In this document: piece after piece, positions 17,596 to 25,941 of the stretch
Numbering within the stretch: the first letter of the stretch is position 1
Layout: each line of letters starts with the position of its first letter
NCBI GenBank assembly: GCA_963529855.1
Contig: CAURZK010000002.1
Coordinates: 310,001-374,000, forward strand
Source: 34-65-8 sp963529855
Lineage (GTDB): Bacteria; Pseudomonadota; Alphaproteobacteria; Sphingomonadales; Sphingomonadaceae
Reading direction: 5' to 3'
DNA: 64,000 nucleotides
Made by a program: the position numbers and the translations under genes
Notes under the pieces: generated by a model
The model's database searches: none
Seen by the model: only the letters and a program-made list of their open reading frames with translations
Told to the model about the DNA's origin: nothing

Positions 17596-18033
17596 CGCAC
17601 CGGTGTTAGGGTGCGGACGCCCGTTTGCGCAATAAGGTTGCGGGCTGAAACCCGGGGTGCTAGCGCAATGTCACTGGATGGACGCCAATCCGAAACAGGG
17701 GATGGCCTGCGTGCAATACGCAGGAAACGGCGGAAATCCGGGCACGGATTGGCCCTGTCGCCCGTCCGGTTCAACAGGTTGACGCACGAATGAAATCGCC
17801 CTTCCCGCATCAGCAGCCACCGGTTCAGGCCTGTGTCGCTGCGCGCGGAAACCTGGCGGCGCATGTTACGCGCGTGTTCGTTCCTGCAGACACATCACTC
17901 CGGCAAGGCGCACATGTACGCGCCTGCCGGTCAGATATCGCCGCCACGCCCGTACTGGCCAGCGGCTCCCACGCATATCGGCGCAGCAACCTCGTGCGGG
18001 TCTTCCCGCCGGGTAGCGCCTGGAGAATTCATA
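17596..18033 (+). promoter_or_regulatory. Structured leader of rne (438 bases without a gene)
   Basis: This gap between amidase and rne contains several strong RNA helices on the rne strand. Around 17680-17767: GGACG/CGTCC outer pair (17680-17684 with 17763-17767), ACAGGG/CCCTGT (17695-17700 with 17753-17758), CCTGCGT/ACGCAGG (17706-17712 with 17718-17724) and AATCCG/CGGATT (17735-17740 with 17745-17750), together a nested three-way junction. CCAATCCG at 17685-17692 can alternatively pair with CGGATTGG at 17745-17752. Further on, an eleven-pair hairpin with one bulge spans 17900-17930 and GCGGG-TCTT-CCCGC spans 17996-18009 just before the ribosome site. Leader-mediated autoregulation of RNase E is known in gammaproteobacteria; the same role here is inference. 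Confidence 0.5.
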
Positions 18034-20754
18034 ATGGCAACGCGCATGCTCATCGACGCGCGCCACCCGGAAGAAACACGGGTGGCCGTCCTCAAGGGAA
18101 ACCGGATTGAGGAGTTCGATTTCGAATCTGCCGAACACAAGCAGATCAAGGGCAATATCTACCTCGCCAAGGTAACCAGGGTCGAACCGTCGCTGCAGGC
18201 GGCGTTCGTGGATTTCGGCGGAAATCGCCACGGGTTTCTCGCCTTCGGCGAAATCCATCCCGATTATTATCAGATCCCCAAGGAAGATCGTGAAGCCCTG
18301 ATCGCCGCTGACGTCGAAGCGGCCGAGGAAGAAGCACGGCTACGCGAAGAGGAAGAAGACCGCGGCGAAATGCCGGGTGAAGAGTACGACGCCGACGATG
18401 ATACCGGCGAGTCGCTGGTCGAAGACATGGCCGAAGACGGCGTCGAGGAAATTGACACCTCCGAGAAGGACGATGTCTCGACTATCGAAGAAGGTCAGCT
18501 CGAAAACGGCGACGACGATCACGACGACGACGGCGAGAATGGTGAGAACGGGGAAGGCGATCGCCGCGGACGCCGCGGACGCGGACGTCGCCAGGGCAAA
18601 CCCCGCGCCCGCGCGAAAGAAATCGACGAGGCGCGCGCCCGCCGCCAGGCGCTTCGCCGCCGCTACAAGATCCAGGACGTCATCCAGCGCCGTCAGGTCC
18701 TGCTGGTCCAGGTCGTCAAGGAAGAGCGCGGCAACAAGGGCGCGGCGCTGACCACTTACCTCAGCCTTGCCGGCCGCTACACCGTGTTGATGCCGAACAG
18801 CAGCCACGGTGGCGGCATCTCGCGCAAGATTTCCAGCGCCGCCGACCGCAAGCGGTTGAAGTCCATTGTCGGCGACCTGTCCCTGCCGCGCAGCATGGGC
18901 CTGATCGTGCGCACCGCCGGCCTCCAGCGGACCAAGCCCGAGATCAAGCGGGACTTCGACTATCTCGCCCGCCTGTGGGACGAAATCCGCGAAAAGACGC
19001 TGGCCAGCAGTGCGCCCACGCTGATCCATTCGGATAGCGACCTGATCAAGCGCGCGATCCGCGACATCTACAACAAGGAAATCGAGGAGGTCGTGGTCGA
19101 GGGCGAGGCGGGATACCGCTCCGCCCGCGAGTTCATGAAGCTCTTGATGCCGAGCCACGTGCGCAAGGTGAAGGCCTATTCCGACCCGGTGCCGCTGTTC
19201 CAGCGATACGGTGCGGAAGACCAGCTTCGCGCGATGTATGACCCGATGGTCCAGCTCAAATCGGGCGGCTACCTGATCATCAACCCGACCGAGGCGCTGG
19301 TGTCGATCGACATCAACTCGGGCCGCTCCACCAAGGAGCACGGGATCGAGGCGACGGCGCTCAACACGAACCTTGAAGCCGCGCGCGAAATCGCCCGTCA
19401 GCTGCGCCTGCGCGACATGGCGGGCCTGGTCGTGATCGACTTCATCGACATGGAATACAGCTCGAACATCCGCAAGGTCGAGCGGGCGATGAAGGACGCG
19501 CTGAAGAACGATCGCGCGCGCATTCAGGTCGGGCGGATTTCGGGCTTCGGCCTGATGGAAATGAGCCGCCAGCGTCTGCGCACCGGCGTGCTCGAGGCGA
19601 CGACGCGTTCCTGCCCGCACTGCGACGGTACGGGTCTTGTCCGCACCGCTTCGAGCGCCGGCCTTTCGGCGCTACGCTTGATCGAAGACGAGGCGGCGCG
19701 CGGCCGGGGCACGATCATCCGGCTCGCCGCCAGCACTGAAGCTGCCATCTACCTTCTCAACGAAAAGCGCGGCGATCTTGTCGAGATCGAAGATCGCTAC
19801 GGCGTGAAGGTCGAGGTTGTGCCTGAGGGCGAGGAAGAAGGCGCCAAGATGAGCGTCGCCAGCGCCGGTCCGCGCCCGACCCAGGCACCGAAGTTCGAGC
19901 CGATTATCGACGAAGACGAAGACGAACCAATCGTCGAGGACGATTACGAGGACGAGGAAGAGGCCGAGCGTGACGACGGTGACGACGCCGATCGCTCGCG
20001 CAAGAAGCGTCGCCGCCGCCGGGGCCGCAAGGATCGCGGCGAGGAACGCGGCGGCGCCCAGCGGGACGAGGCTTCGACCGATGACGACGACAGCGCGGCA
20101 GACTCCGCAGAACATCCGGCGGGCGAGCCGGGTGAGGACGACGAGGATCGCCCGCGCAAGAAGCGTCGCCGGCGCGGCGGTCGCGGTCGGCGCGGCGGTC
20201 GCGGCCGCGATGAGGCGGGTGCCGAAGGCGAAGGCGAAACCGACGCTGAAGGCGAAGCCAGTACCGAGGCGCTCGACGCTATTGCCGAACAGGTAAGCGA
20301 AGATATGGCCGTCGTCGCTGAGCCGGTCGATCAGACGGACGTACCTGCTGCGGCAGAAGAAGCTCCCGCGAAACCGAAGCGCCGCTCGCTCAGCAAAAAG
20401 ATCGTCGAGGAAGCCCCTGCGGCCGACGTAGCGGCTGCCACGGAAACGGCTCCCGAACCGGTGGCGAAACCCAAGCGGACCCGCCGCAAGAAGGGCGAAG
20501 AAGCGCCCGTGGTGGAGCCCGTTGCCGAAGCGGAGCCGGCGCCGGAAGCCCCGGCCAAGCCAAAGCGCACGCGCCGAAAGAAGGCGGACATTCAGCCTGC
20601 TGAAACAGCACCGGCAGAAGCCGTTGTGGCACCTGCAGAGGTGCCGACTGACAGCGAGGCTGCTCCCGAGGAATCGGTCGAAGCCAGTGTGTCCGCAGAT
20701 GTCGGCGAAGCAAAGCCCCGCCGGGGCTGGTGGCAGCGGACCTTCGGCGAATGA
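18034..20754 (+). CDS. rne: Ribonuclease E
   Basis: This is the endoribonuclease that starts mRNA decay and matures rRNA, usually as degradosome scaffold. The start ATG at 18034 follows TGGAGAATTCATA and begins MATRMLIDARHPEE. The S1 domain (about 38-200) is split by an acidic, Asp/Glu-rich insertion (residues about 90-185) followed by a basic Arg-rich patch. The catalytic DNase-I-like domain has SIDINSGRST and VIDFIDMEY (metal Asp residues), and the zinc-link is CPHCDGTG. The C-terminal third is disordered, with acidic blocks, several Arg/Lys clusters and repeated KPKRTRRKK motifs, ending RRGWWQRTFGE, a likely partner-binding tail. Length is 906 residues. Confidence 0.96.
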   Translation: MATRMLIDARHPEETRVAVLKGNRIEEFDFESAEHKQIKGNIYLAKVTRVEPSLQAAFVDFGGNRHGFLAFGEIHPDYYQIPKEDREALIAADVEAAEEEARLREEEEDRGEMPGEEYDADDDTGESLVEDMAEDGVEEIDTSEKDDVSTIEEGQLENGDDDHDDDGENGENGEGDRRGRRGRGRRQGKPRARAKEIDEARARRQALRRRYKIQDVIQRRQVLLVQVVKEERGNKGAALTTYLSLAGRYTVLMPNSSHGGGISRKISSAADRKRLKSIVGDLSLPRSMGLIVRTAGLQRTKPEIKRDFDYLARLWDEIREKTLASSAPTLIHSDSDLIKRAIRDIYNKEIEEVVVEGEAGYRSAREFMKLLMPSHVRKVKAYSDPVPLFQRYGAEDQLRAMYDPMVQLKSGGYLIINPTEALVSIDINSGRSTKEHGIEATALNTNLEAAREIARQLRLRDMAGLVVIDFIDMEYSSNIRKVERAMKDALKNDRARIQVGRISGFGLMEMSRQRLRTGVLEATTRSCPHCDGTGLVRTASSAGLSALRLIEDEAARGRGTIIRLAASTEAAIYLLNEKRGDLVEIEDRYGVKVEVVPEGEEEGAKMSVASAGPRPTQAPKFEPIIDEDEDEPIVEDDYEDEEEAERDDGDDADRSRKKRRRRRGRKDRGEERGGAQRDEASTDDDDSAADSAEHPAGEPGEDDEDRPRKKRRRRGGRGRRGGRGRDEAGAEGEGETDAEGEASTEALDAIAEQVSEDMAVVAEPVDQTDVPAAAEEAPAKPKRRSLSKKIVEEAPAADVAAATETAPEPVAKPKRTRRKKGEEAPVVEPVAEAEPAPEAPAKPKRTRRKKADIQPAETAPAEAVVAPAEVPTDSEAAPEESVEASVSADVGEAKPRRGWWQRTFGE

Positions 20755-20758
20755 TCTT

Positions 20759-20796
20759 GATCCGCCCCTTCAGCCCCCGCGCTGAAGGGGCGGATC
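20759..20796 (+). terminator. rne: Sixteen-pair perfect hairpin after rne
   Basis: Directly after the rne stop codon, GATCCGCCCCTTCAGC (20759-20774) pairs without mismatch with its complement at 20781-20796 around a CCCCGC loop. This is a strong transcript-end structure. It lacks a T-run, so release may depend on Rho or the stem may mainly protect the 3' end. Confidence 0.7.
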
Positions 20797-20821
20797 GCCT
20801 TCGCGAGGCGGGGTTCCGCGC

Positions 20822-20965
20822 GTGAAAGTTCACCGGACCCCGGATGCGCGGTTCGCCGCCCTGCCCGACTATCCCTATGAACCGAATTACCTGACGCTCA
20901 GTTCAGGCCTGAGAATGCATTACGTCGCAGCGATCCTCGACACAGCGAAAAAGGCTGGCCGCTAG
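20822..20965 (+). pseudogene. Remnant of a haloalkane dehalogenase gene
   Basis: A 47-codon frame opens with GTG at 20822 and ends with TAG. Its first 33 residues, VKVHRTPDARFAALPDYPYE continuing with PNYLTLSSGLRMHYV, match what I know of the N-terminus of DhlA/DmmA-type haloalkane dehalogenases (the RTPD.RF..L..YP....YL and GLR.HY pattern). The catalytic alpha/beta-hydrolase core is entirely missing; the reading passes straight into AAILDTAKKAGR and stops. An in-frame internal deletion that joined the N-terminus to the last residues would explain it. Whether it is still translated is unknown. It lies between rne's terminator and the ATP-grasp gene. Confidence 0.55.
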
Positions 20966-21037
20966 CCCGATTGCGCTTTTCGCGGGCCGAGCTTGCGATT
21001 ATTGCCGCGCCGAAATCCAGCAAATACGGGACCCGCC

Positions 21038-22051
21038 ATGAGCACTGCCATCGAACCGCTGCGCATTCCTGACGAAGCGAAGGAGCGGGTTCGCCTGCTG
21101 TTCATGGCAAAGCACGTGCTGTGGGGCGGCGGGATGCACCCGGAAGATGGCAATCATGCGATCTACCATCACGAGGTGCGCACGACGCTCGAAAACCTCG
21201 GCCTCAATCTGCAGCTCGCGAACACCTACAAGGTATTGTTCGAGCGGCCTGACGTCGATTTCGTTTTCCCGTTGCTCAATCGCGGCGGGTTCGTGAACAG
21301 CGAGATGCTGATCCCGATCCTGTGCAACATGCACCGCATCCCCTACCTTGGCGCGATGCCGTTCCTGCGCGGCCTGGGTGATGACAAGTCGGTGTCCAAA
21401 CTCGTCTGCACCCATGCCGGTGTGCCTACCGCTCCATGGTTCTGCTTCCGCCGCGGCGCCCCGGTCCTGGAGAAGGACCTGCCGCCCTCGCCCGCCGGTC
21501 GCTGGGTGATCAAGCCCAACGCTTCCTCCGCCAGCTGGGGAATTTCGGACGCGTTTGCCTGGAACGGCGTCACCAATGCGATCGCCGACATTCACGGTCA
21601 GGGACACGACGCGATCGTCGAACCCTATCTCGACGGGTACGATGTCCAGTGCGCCTTCATCACCATCGACAGCAAACCGGTGGCGCTGCCGATGCTGTGG
21701 TACGAGCGTGAAGATACGCAGAAGCTGTGGACTTACTACGAAAAGCGCGATCTGGTGCAAAACACCGAAAAGGCCGCGCTCAAGCGGTTTGAACATCCTG
21801 AATTCGCCGCCCGGGTCGAAGAAATGGCGAAGAAGGTCGCGCAGGAATTCGTGCCGTTCGATTATGGCCGGATCGAATTCCGTGTCGACCTCAACACCGG
21901 CGATATCAACTTCATCGAGATCAACCTGAACTGCAACTTGTGGTCGGAAAAGGTCATGGCGAAGGCTGCTGCACAGGCCGGTTTCAGCCATGCCGATCTG
22001 CTCGAAACGCTGCTGGCCGAAAGCTGGCGCCGTAACGCACTGATTTCCTGA
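21038..22051 (+). CDS. ATP-grasp domain protein (D-Ala-D-Ala-ligase-like)
   Basis: The 337-residue product resembles ATP-grasp ligases, which join a carboxylate to an amine or thiol using ATP. Visible marks are KSVSKLVCTHAGVPTAPW in the mid region, WVIKPNASSASWGISDAF (ATP-binding lysine and loop), IVEPYLDGYDVQCAF and, near the C-terminus, the metal-ligand stretch RIEFRVDLNTGDINFIEINLN. The N-terminal part KHVLWGGGMHPEDGNHAIYHHEVRT is reminiscent of the D-alanine ligase substrate domain. I cannot name the substrate. The ATG at 21038 was chosen as the first that starts within the conserved frame. Confidence 0.75.
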   Translation: MSTAIEPLRIPDEAKERVRLLFMAKHVLWGGGMHPEDGNHAIYHHEVRTTLENLGLNLQLANTYKVLFERPDVDFVFPLLNRGGFVNSEMLIPILCNMHRIPYLGAMPFLRGLGDDKSVSKLVCTHAGVPTAPWFCFRRGAPVLEKDLPPSPAGRWVIKPNASSASWGISDAFAWNGVTNAIADIHGQGHDAIVEPYLDGYDVQCAFITIDSKPVALPMLWYEREDTQKLWTYYEKRDLVQNTEKAALKRFEHPEFAARVEEMAKKVAQEFVPFDYGRIEFRVDLNTGDINFIEINLNCNLWSEKVMAKAAAQAGFSHADLLETLLAESWRRNALIS

Positions 22052-22211
22052 TCGCAGCCCGCCGACTATAGTTGTAGTCGTTTGTCGACGATTTAAGCAT
22101 TTCGTCGGCCAGTTACGCTGCTCGTCGAGCCTTCGACTGGCTTGGGCGAGCCGCCATTCCGTTTGCAAAAGACCGGGTCCATTCGGGTTCCAGTTTCGCA
22201 GGAGCTTGAAA

Positions 22212-24332
22212 ATGGGGACGGATTCGGTTGGCATGCGTCGCATGGGCGTGCTGTTGGCGTGTAGCGCCGCAGCAGTCGCGCTGTGCGCAGCGCCAGTGGC
22301 GGCGCAGGAAAACGGTGACGACCCGGCGCCCGCGGATGCTCAGACCGGATCCGCCGCGCCTCCATCGGGGTCCGCGCAAAGCTATACACCGGCGGATTTC
22401 GCCCGATATGCTCCGCGCAACGCGCTCGATATGCTGAACCAGGTGCCGGGGTTCGATATCCGCGACAGCCAGCAGCAACGCGGCCTGGGACAGGCGACGG
22501 GGAATGTCCTTTTCAATGGCGCACGGCCGTCGTCCAAGGACGATATTTTCGCACAGCTGACCCGCATTCCGGCGGCACAGGTCAGCCGCATCGAGATTCT
22601 CGACGGCGCGACGCTCGATATTCCCGGTCTTTCCGGCCAGGTGGCCAACATCGTTTTCGAAGCAGCTGGCGGGGTATCCGGACAATTCAGCTGGAGCCCG
22701 GAATTCCGCCCGCACAATACCCAGCCCCTGCTGACCCGCGGCGACGTGTCGGTCAGTGGCAAAAGCGGTGAGGTGAGCTGGGAAGCCGCGCTCAACAACT
22801 CCGAGTCCGGCCGGGGCGGCGCCGATGGCGAGACCCTGCTTCTGGCCGGTGACGGTTCGCTGATCCAGCGCCGGTTCGACGTCATTACTTCCGACTACGA
22901 TTCGCCCAAGCTGTCGGGCAAGGTGACGTGGGACCCGGCCGGTGCCAGCGTCCTGAACATCAACGGTCATTATCAGCGCATCTACGACCGCTTTCGCGAA
23001 GATGGCGACAGATTTACGCCTGGCGCCCCGGACGAACGGCGCACAGTGCGCCAGATCAACGACACCTGGAATTACGAATTCGGCGGCGACTACGCCTTCG
23101 CGCTGGGTCCTGGCACGTTCAAGGCCATCGGCCTGCGCCGCTTCAGCCACGAACCGCTGGCGGTGACTGTCATCAGCGAATTCGCCGACGGAAGCCCGGC
23201 TGTCGGTGACCGCTTCACCCAAACCGGCGATCTGAGCGAAACGATCGGTCGCGGCGAATACAACTGGAAGATGCTGGGAGGTGATTGGCAGGTTGCGGGT
23301 GAAGCCGCCTTCAACGCGCTGGACAATGTCGCCTCGCTGGCGGTGCTGGGGCCCGACGGTCAGTTCGTGGACATACCCTTCCCGGCCGGCACGGGCGGTG
23401 TGAGCGAGGACCGGTACGAAGGCTCCCTCAGCTTCGGGCGCAGCCTGACGCCCAAGCTGTCGTTTCAGCTCAATCTGGCCGCAGAACATTCGACGATCGT
23501 GCAAAGCGGGGTCAGCGGGCTCGAACGCACTTTCTTCCGGCCCAAGGGCAAGCTGAGCCTGGCGTGGAAGCCGCGCGACGATCTGGACGTGGCGTTCAGC
23601 ATCCAGCGGAGGGTGCTACAGTTATCGTTCTATGACTTTCTTGCCCGCGCATTCATCGAGGATGACAACCAGAATTCGGGCAACAACGAACTTCGACCGC
23701 AGCAGGACTGGAGTTACGAAGGCGAGATCAACAAGACGCTTGGCGCCTGGGGCAAGACCCAGCTGCGCTTCATCTACCGCGACGTGGCAGATTACGTCGA
23801 CATCATCCCGGTCCCCGGCGGGGAGTCGGTCGGCAACATCGACAAGTCGTGGGCCGCGGCAGTCGTTTCTTCGAGCACGATCAACCTCGATCCGGCCGGC
23901 CTCAAAGGCATGAAGATCGATGCGACGTTCGTGCTGCAGAAATCGCAGCTGACCGATCCGTTCACCGGCGAAGAACGGCAGTGGAGCGGGTTCAATACGC
24001 GCCAGGCGAACGTGGCGCTGCGCCACGACATCCCGGGGAGCGACTGGGCCTGGGGCGCGCAGGCGAACCACAACCATGTCCTGCCGCGCTATCGCAGCAA
24101 CCAGATCGACCGGAACTGGGAAGGCCCGTGGTTCGCTTCGGTTTTCGTCGAACACAAGGACGTTTTCGGGCTGACCGTACGTGCACGGGTCAACAATATC
24201 CTGGGCGCGCGCCAATATCGCGAGCGGGTGATTTATGACGGACTGCGCGGAGAAACCCCGGTCGATTCTGTCGAGCTGCGCAGTCGCCGCATCGGCCCGA
24301 TCTTCTCGTTCACGGTGCGTGGCAGTTTCTAG
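22212..24332 (+). CDS. TonB-dependent outer-membrane receptor
   Basis: A signal peptide (LLACSAAAVALCAAPVAAQ) precedes a TonB-dependent plug domain: residues about 55-155 include NALDMLNQVPGFDIRDSQQQ, NVLFNGARPSSKDD and RIEILDGATLDIPGLSGQVANI. The rest (to 706) has the alternating pattern of a 22-strand beta-barrel, ending in Phe (FSFTVRGSF), as expected for outer-membrane insertion. Such proteins import a ligand using the proton motive force through TonB-ExbBD. No neighbour reveals the ligand. The ATG at 22212 has a GGAG site seven bases upstream. Its stop codon overlaps that of the convergent dehydrogenase gene in a CTAG tetramer. Confidence 0.88.
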   Translation: MGTDSVGMRRMGVLLACSAAAVALCAAPVAAQENGDDPAPADAQTGSAAPPSGSAQSYTPADFARYAPRNALDMLNQVPGFDIRDSQQQRGLGQATGNVLFNGARPSSKDDIFAQLTRIPAAQVSRIEILDGATLDIPGLSGQVANIVFEAAGGVSGQFSWSPEFRPHNTQPLLTRGDVSVSGKSGEVSWEAALNNSESGRGGADGETLLLAGDGSLIQRRFDVITSDYDSPKLSGKVTWDPAGASVLNINGHYQRIYDRFREDGDRFTPGAPDERRTVRQINDTWNYEFGGDYAFALGPGTFKAIGLRRFSHEPLAVTVISEFADGSPAVGDRFTQTGDLSETIGRGEYNWKMLGGDWQVAGEAAFNALDNVASLAVLGPDGQFVDIPFPAGTGGVSEDRYEGSLSFGRSLTPKLSFQLNLAAEHSTIVQSGVSGLERTFFRPKGKLSLAWKPRDDLDVAFSIQRRVLQLSFYDFLARAFIEDDNQNSGNNELRPQQDWSYEGEINKTLGAWGKTQLRFIYRDVADYVDIIPVPGGESVGNIDKSWAAAVVSSSTINLDPAGLKGMKIDATFVLQKSQLTDPFTGEERQWSGFNTRQANVALRHDIPGSDWAWGAQANHNHVLPRYRSNQIDRNWEGPWFASVFVEHKDVFGLTVRARVNNILGARQYRERVIYDGLRGETPVDSVELRSRRIGPIFSFTVRGSF

Positions 24333-25042
24333 TCAGGCAGCCGCGTACCGCGCCAATCGAACACGCCCCCGCTGTCGGCGGGGGTCAGTCGCTCGATCAC
24401 CGTCAGAAGATGCGTAGCGGATTGGCGCGGCGTAAGCAGCCCGCCGGGGGGCACGTTGCGTTGGAATGGCGCGCTGAGGCCAGTCGCAACGGTGCCGGGG
24501 TGAAGCCCGGCAATCACCGCCTGCGGATGCGTACGTGCCATCTCGATGGCAAAATTGCGCAGCAGCATGTTCAGCGCCGCCTTGCTGGCGCGATAACTGT
24601 GCCACCCGCCCAGGCGGTTGTCACCGATTGAGCCGACCCTGGCAGACAGAGCCGCAAAAACCGCGCGCCGGTCGCGGGGCAGCAGTGGCAGAACATGCTT
24701 GGCCACGATGGCCGGCCCGACCGCATTGATTCGCAGGACCTCCAGCATGGTATCGGGGTCGATCTTGCGCAGCGTACGCTCCGGGCCGGTCCCGCTCGCA
24801 AGGCTCAGCACGCCGGTTGCAACGATCACCAGTTCAGGCGGACGATCGGCCAGCCGGGTGGCTGCTTGTGTAATGCTGGCTTCGTCGCCAACGTCGAAAC
24901 GAAACGGAGTGATCCGGTCGCCCGGCGGCCCTGATCCGCTTCGGGAACCGGCCGCGACATGCCAACCGGCGTCGGCGAGCACCTGCGCCAGCGCGGCGCC
25001 GATTCCGCCACTTGCCCCAAAGATCGCCGCGCGCCGTGTCAT
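24329..25042 (-). CDS. Short-chain dehydrogenase/reductase
   Basis: This is a classical-fold NAD(P)-dependent oxidoreductase of 237 residues. The cofactor site is AAIFGASGGIGAALAQVL at the N-terminus. The catalytic Tyr and Lys are in GWHSYRASKAALNML, about residue 145-150, with the preceding Ser in FAALSARVGSIGD. The C-terminal SGGVFDWRGTRLPD is typical of the small cytosolic subgroup often found with signalling or envelope genes. The only in-frame Met giving a complete Rossmann motif is at 25042. It is divergent from sdhB and its stop overlaps the receptor gene's stop. Confidence 0.85.
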   Translation of the reverse strand: MTRRAAIFGASGGIGAALAQVLADAGWHVAAGSRSGSGPPGDRITPFRFDVGDEASITQAATRLADRPPELVIVATGVLSLASGTGPERTLRKIDPDTMLEVLRINAVGPAIVAKHVLPLLPRDRRAVFAALSARVGSIGDNRLGGWHSYRASKAALNMLLRNFAIEMARTHPQAVIAGLHPGTVATGLSAPFQRNVPPGGLLTPRQSATHLLTVIERLTPADSGGVFDWRGTRLPD

Positions 25043-25101
25043 GTCGATTTCATGTTCCTTACAAGCCCCCGCATCGGTAAGCGAATCCGGACGGCGGTGG
25101 G

Positions 25102-25129
25102 TTGCCCTTCGTGGCACTTCGACTAGATA
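25102..25129 (+). promoter_or_regulatory. Candidate sigma-70 promoter of sdhB
   Basis: TTGCCC (25102-25107), a 16-base spacer and TAGATA (25124-25129) lie 28 bases before the sdhB start. The -10 element is similar to the CTAGAT at the rpfF promoter in this window. Match to the consensus is partial. Confidence 0.4.
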
Positions 25130-25156
25130 AGCCCCGACCAAACAGGACCGGAACCG

Positions 25157-25939
25157 ATGGCGACTTTCACCCTTCCCGCGAATTCGAAGATAACTGGCAA
25201 GGGACGTGTCCATGCCGCCACCGGCGCGGCGCGGGTGCAGAAATTCAAGATCTATCGCTACGATCCCGACAGCGGCGAAAACCCGCGCTACGATACGTTC
25301 GAGATCGACCTCGACCAGTGCGGTCCGATGGTCCTCGACGCGATCATCAAGATCAAGAACGAGATCGACCCGACCCTGACCTTCCGCCGTTCTTGTCGCG
25401 AGGGGATTTGCGGTTCGTGTTCGATGAACATGAATGGCAAGAACGGCCTCGCCTGCACCACCGCGATCGAAGACCTGAAGGGCGAGATCCGCATCACCCC
25501 CTTGCCGCACATGGACGTGATCAAGGACCTGGTGCCCGACTTCACGCACTTCTACGCGCAGTATGCCTCGATCCGCCCCTGGCTGCAGACCGTCTCGACC
25601 ACGCCGAGCGGCAAGGAACGGCGGCAATCGCCCGAACAGCGTGAAAAGCTCGATGGCCTCTACGAATGCATCTTGTGTGCCTGCTGTTCGACCGCGTGCC
25701 CCAGCTACTGGTGGAATTCGGACAAGTTCCTTGGCCCTGCGATCCTGCTGCAGGCCTATCGCTGGCTCGCTGACAGCCGTGACGAGATGACGGGCGAGCG
25801 GCTTGATCAGCTGGAGGATCCGTTCCGGCTCTATCGCTGCCACACGATCATGAATTGCGCCAACGTGTGCCCCAAGGGCCTGAATCCGGCCAAGGCGATC
25901 GCTGAAACCAAGAAGATGCTGGTCGAGCGCCAGATCTGA
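25157..25939 (+). CDS. sdhB: Succinate dehydrogenase iron-sulfur subunit
   Basis: This subunit relays electrons from the flavoprotein to ubiquinone in complex II. All three cluster sites are present: 2Fe-2S (SCREGICGSC with the later CTT), 4Fe-4S (CILCACCSTACP) and 3Fe-4S (CHTIMNCANVCPKGL). Length is 260 residues, normal for the family. Oddly, the sdhC, sdhD and sdhA genes are not beside it: upstream is an opposite-strand dehydrogenase. A candidate promoter lies just before the gene. The hotdog thioesterase gene follows two bases after its stop, so the three plus-strand genes sdhB, thioesterase and zapE may be one unit. Confidence 0.96.
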   Translation: MATFTLPANSKITGKGRVHAATGAARVQKFKIYRYDPDSGENPRYDTFEIDLDQCGPMVLDAIIKIKNEIDPTLTFRRSCREGICGSCSMNMNGKNGLACTTAIEDLKGEIRITPLPHMDVIKDLVPDFTHFYAQYASIRPWLQTVSTTPSGKERRQSPEQREKLDGLYECILCACCSTACPSYWWNSDKFLGPAILLQAYRWLADSRDEMTGERLDQLEDPFRLYRCHTIMNCANVCPKGLNPAKAIAETKKMLVERQI

Positions 25940-25941
25940 GC

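Noticed and set aside
17790..18110. Short plus-strand frame in the rne leader
   Set aside because: It overlaps rne's start in another frame and lacks a ribosome site; the leader shows RNA structure rather than coding pattern.
18340..19620. Long minus-strand frame within rne
   Set aside because: It mirrors the RNase E catalytic region in GC-rich DNA and carries no recognisable domain.
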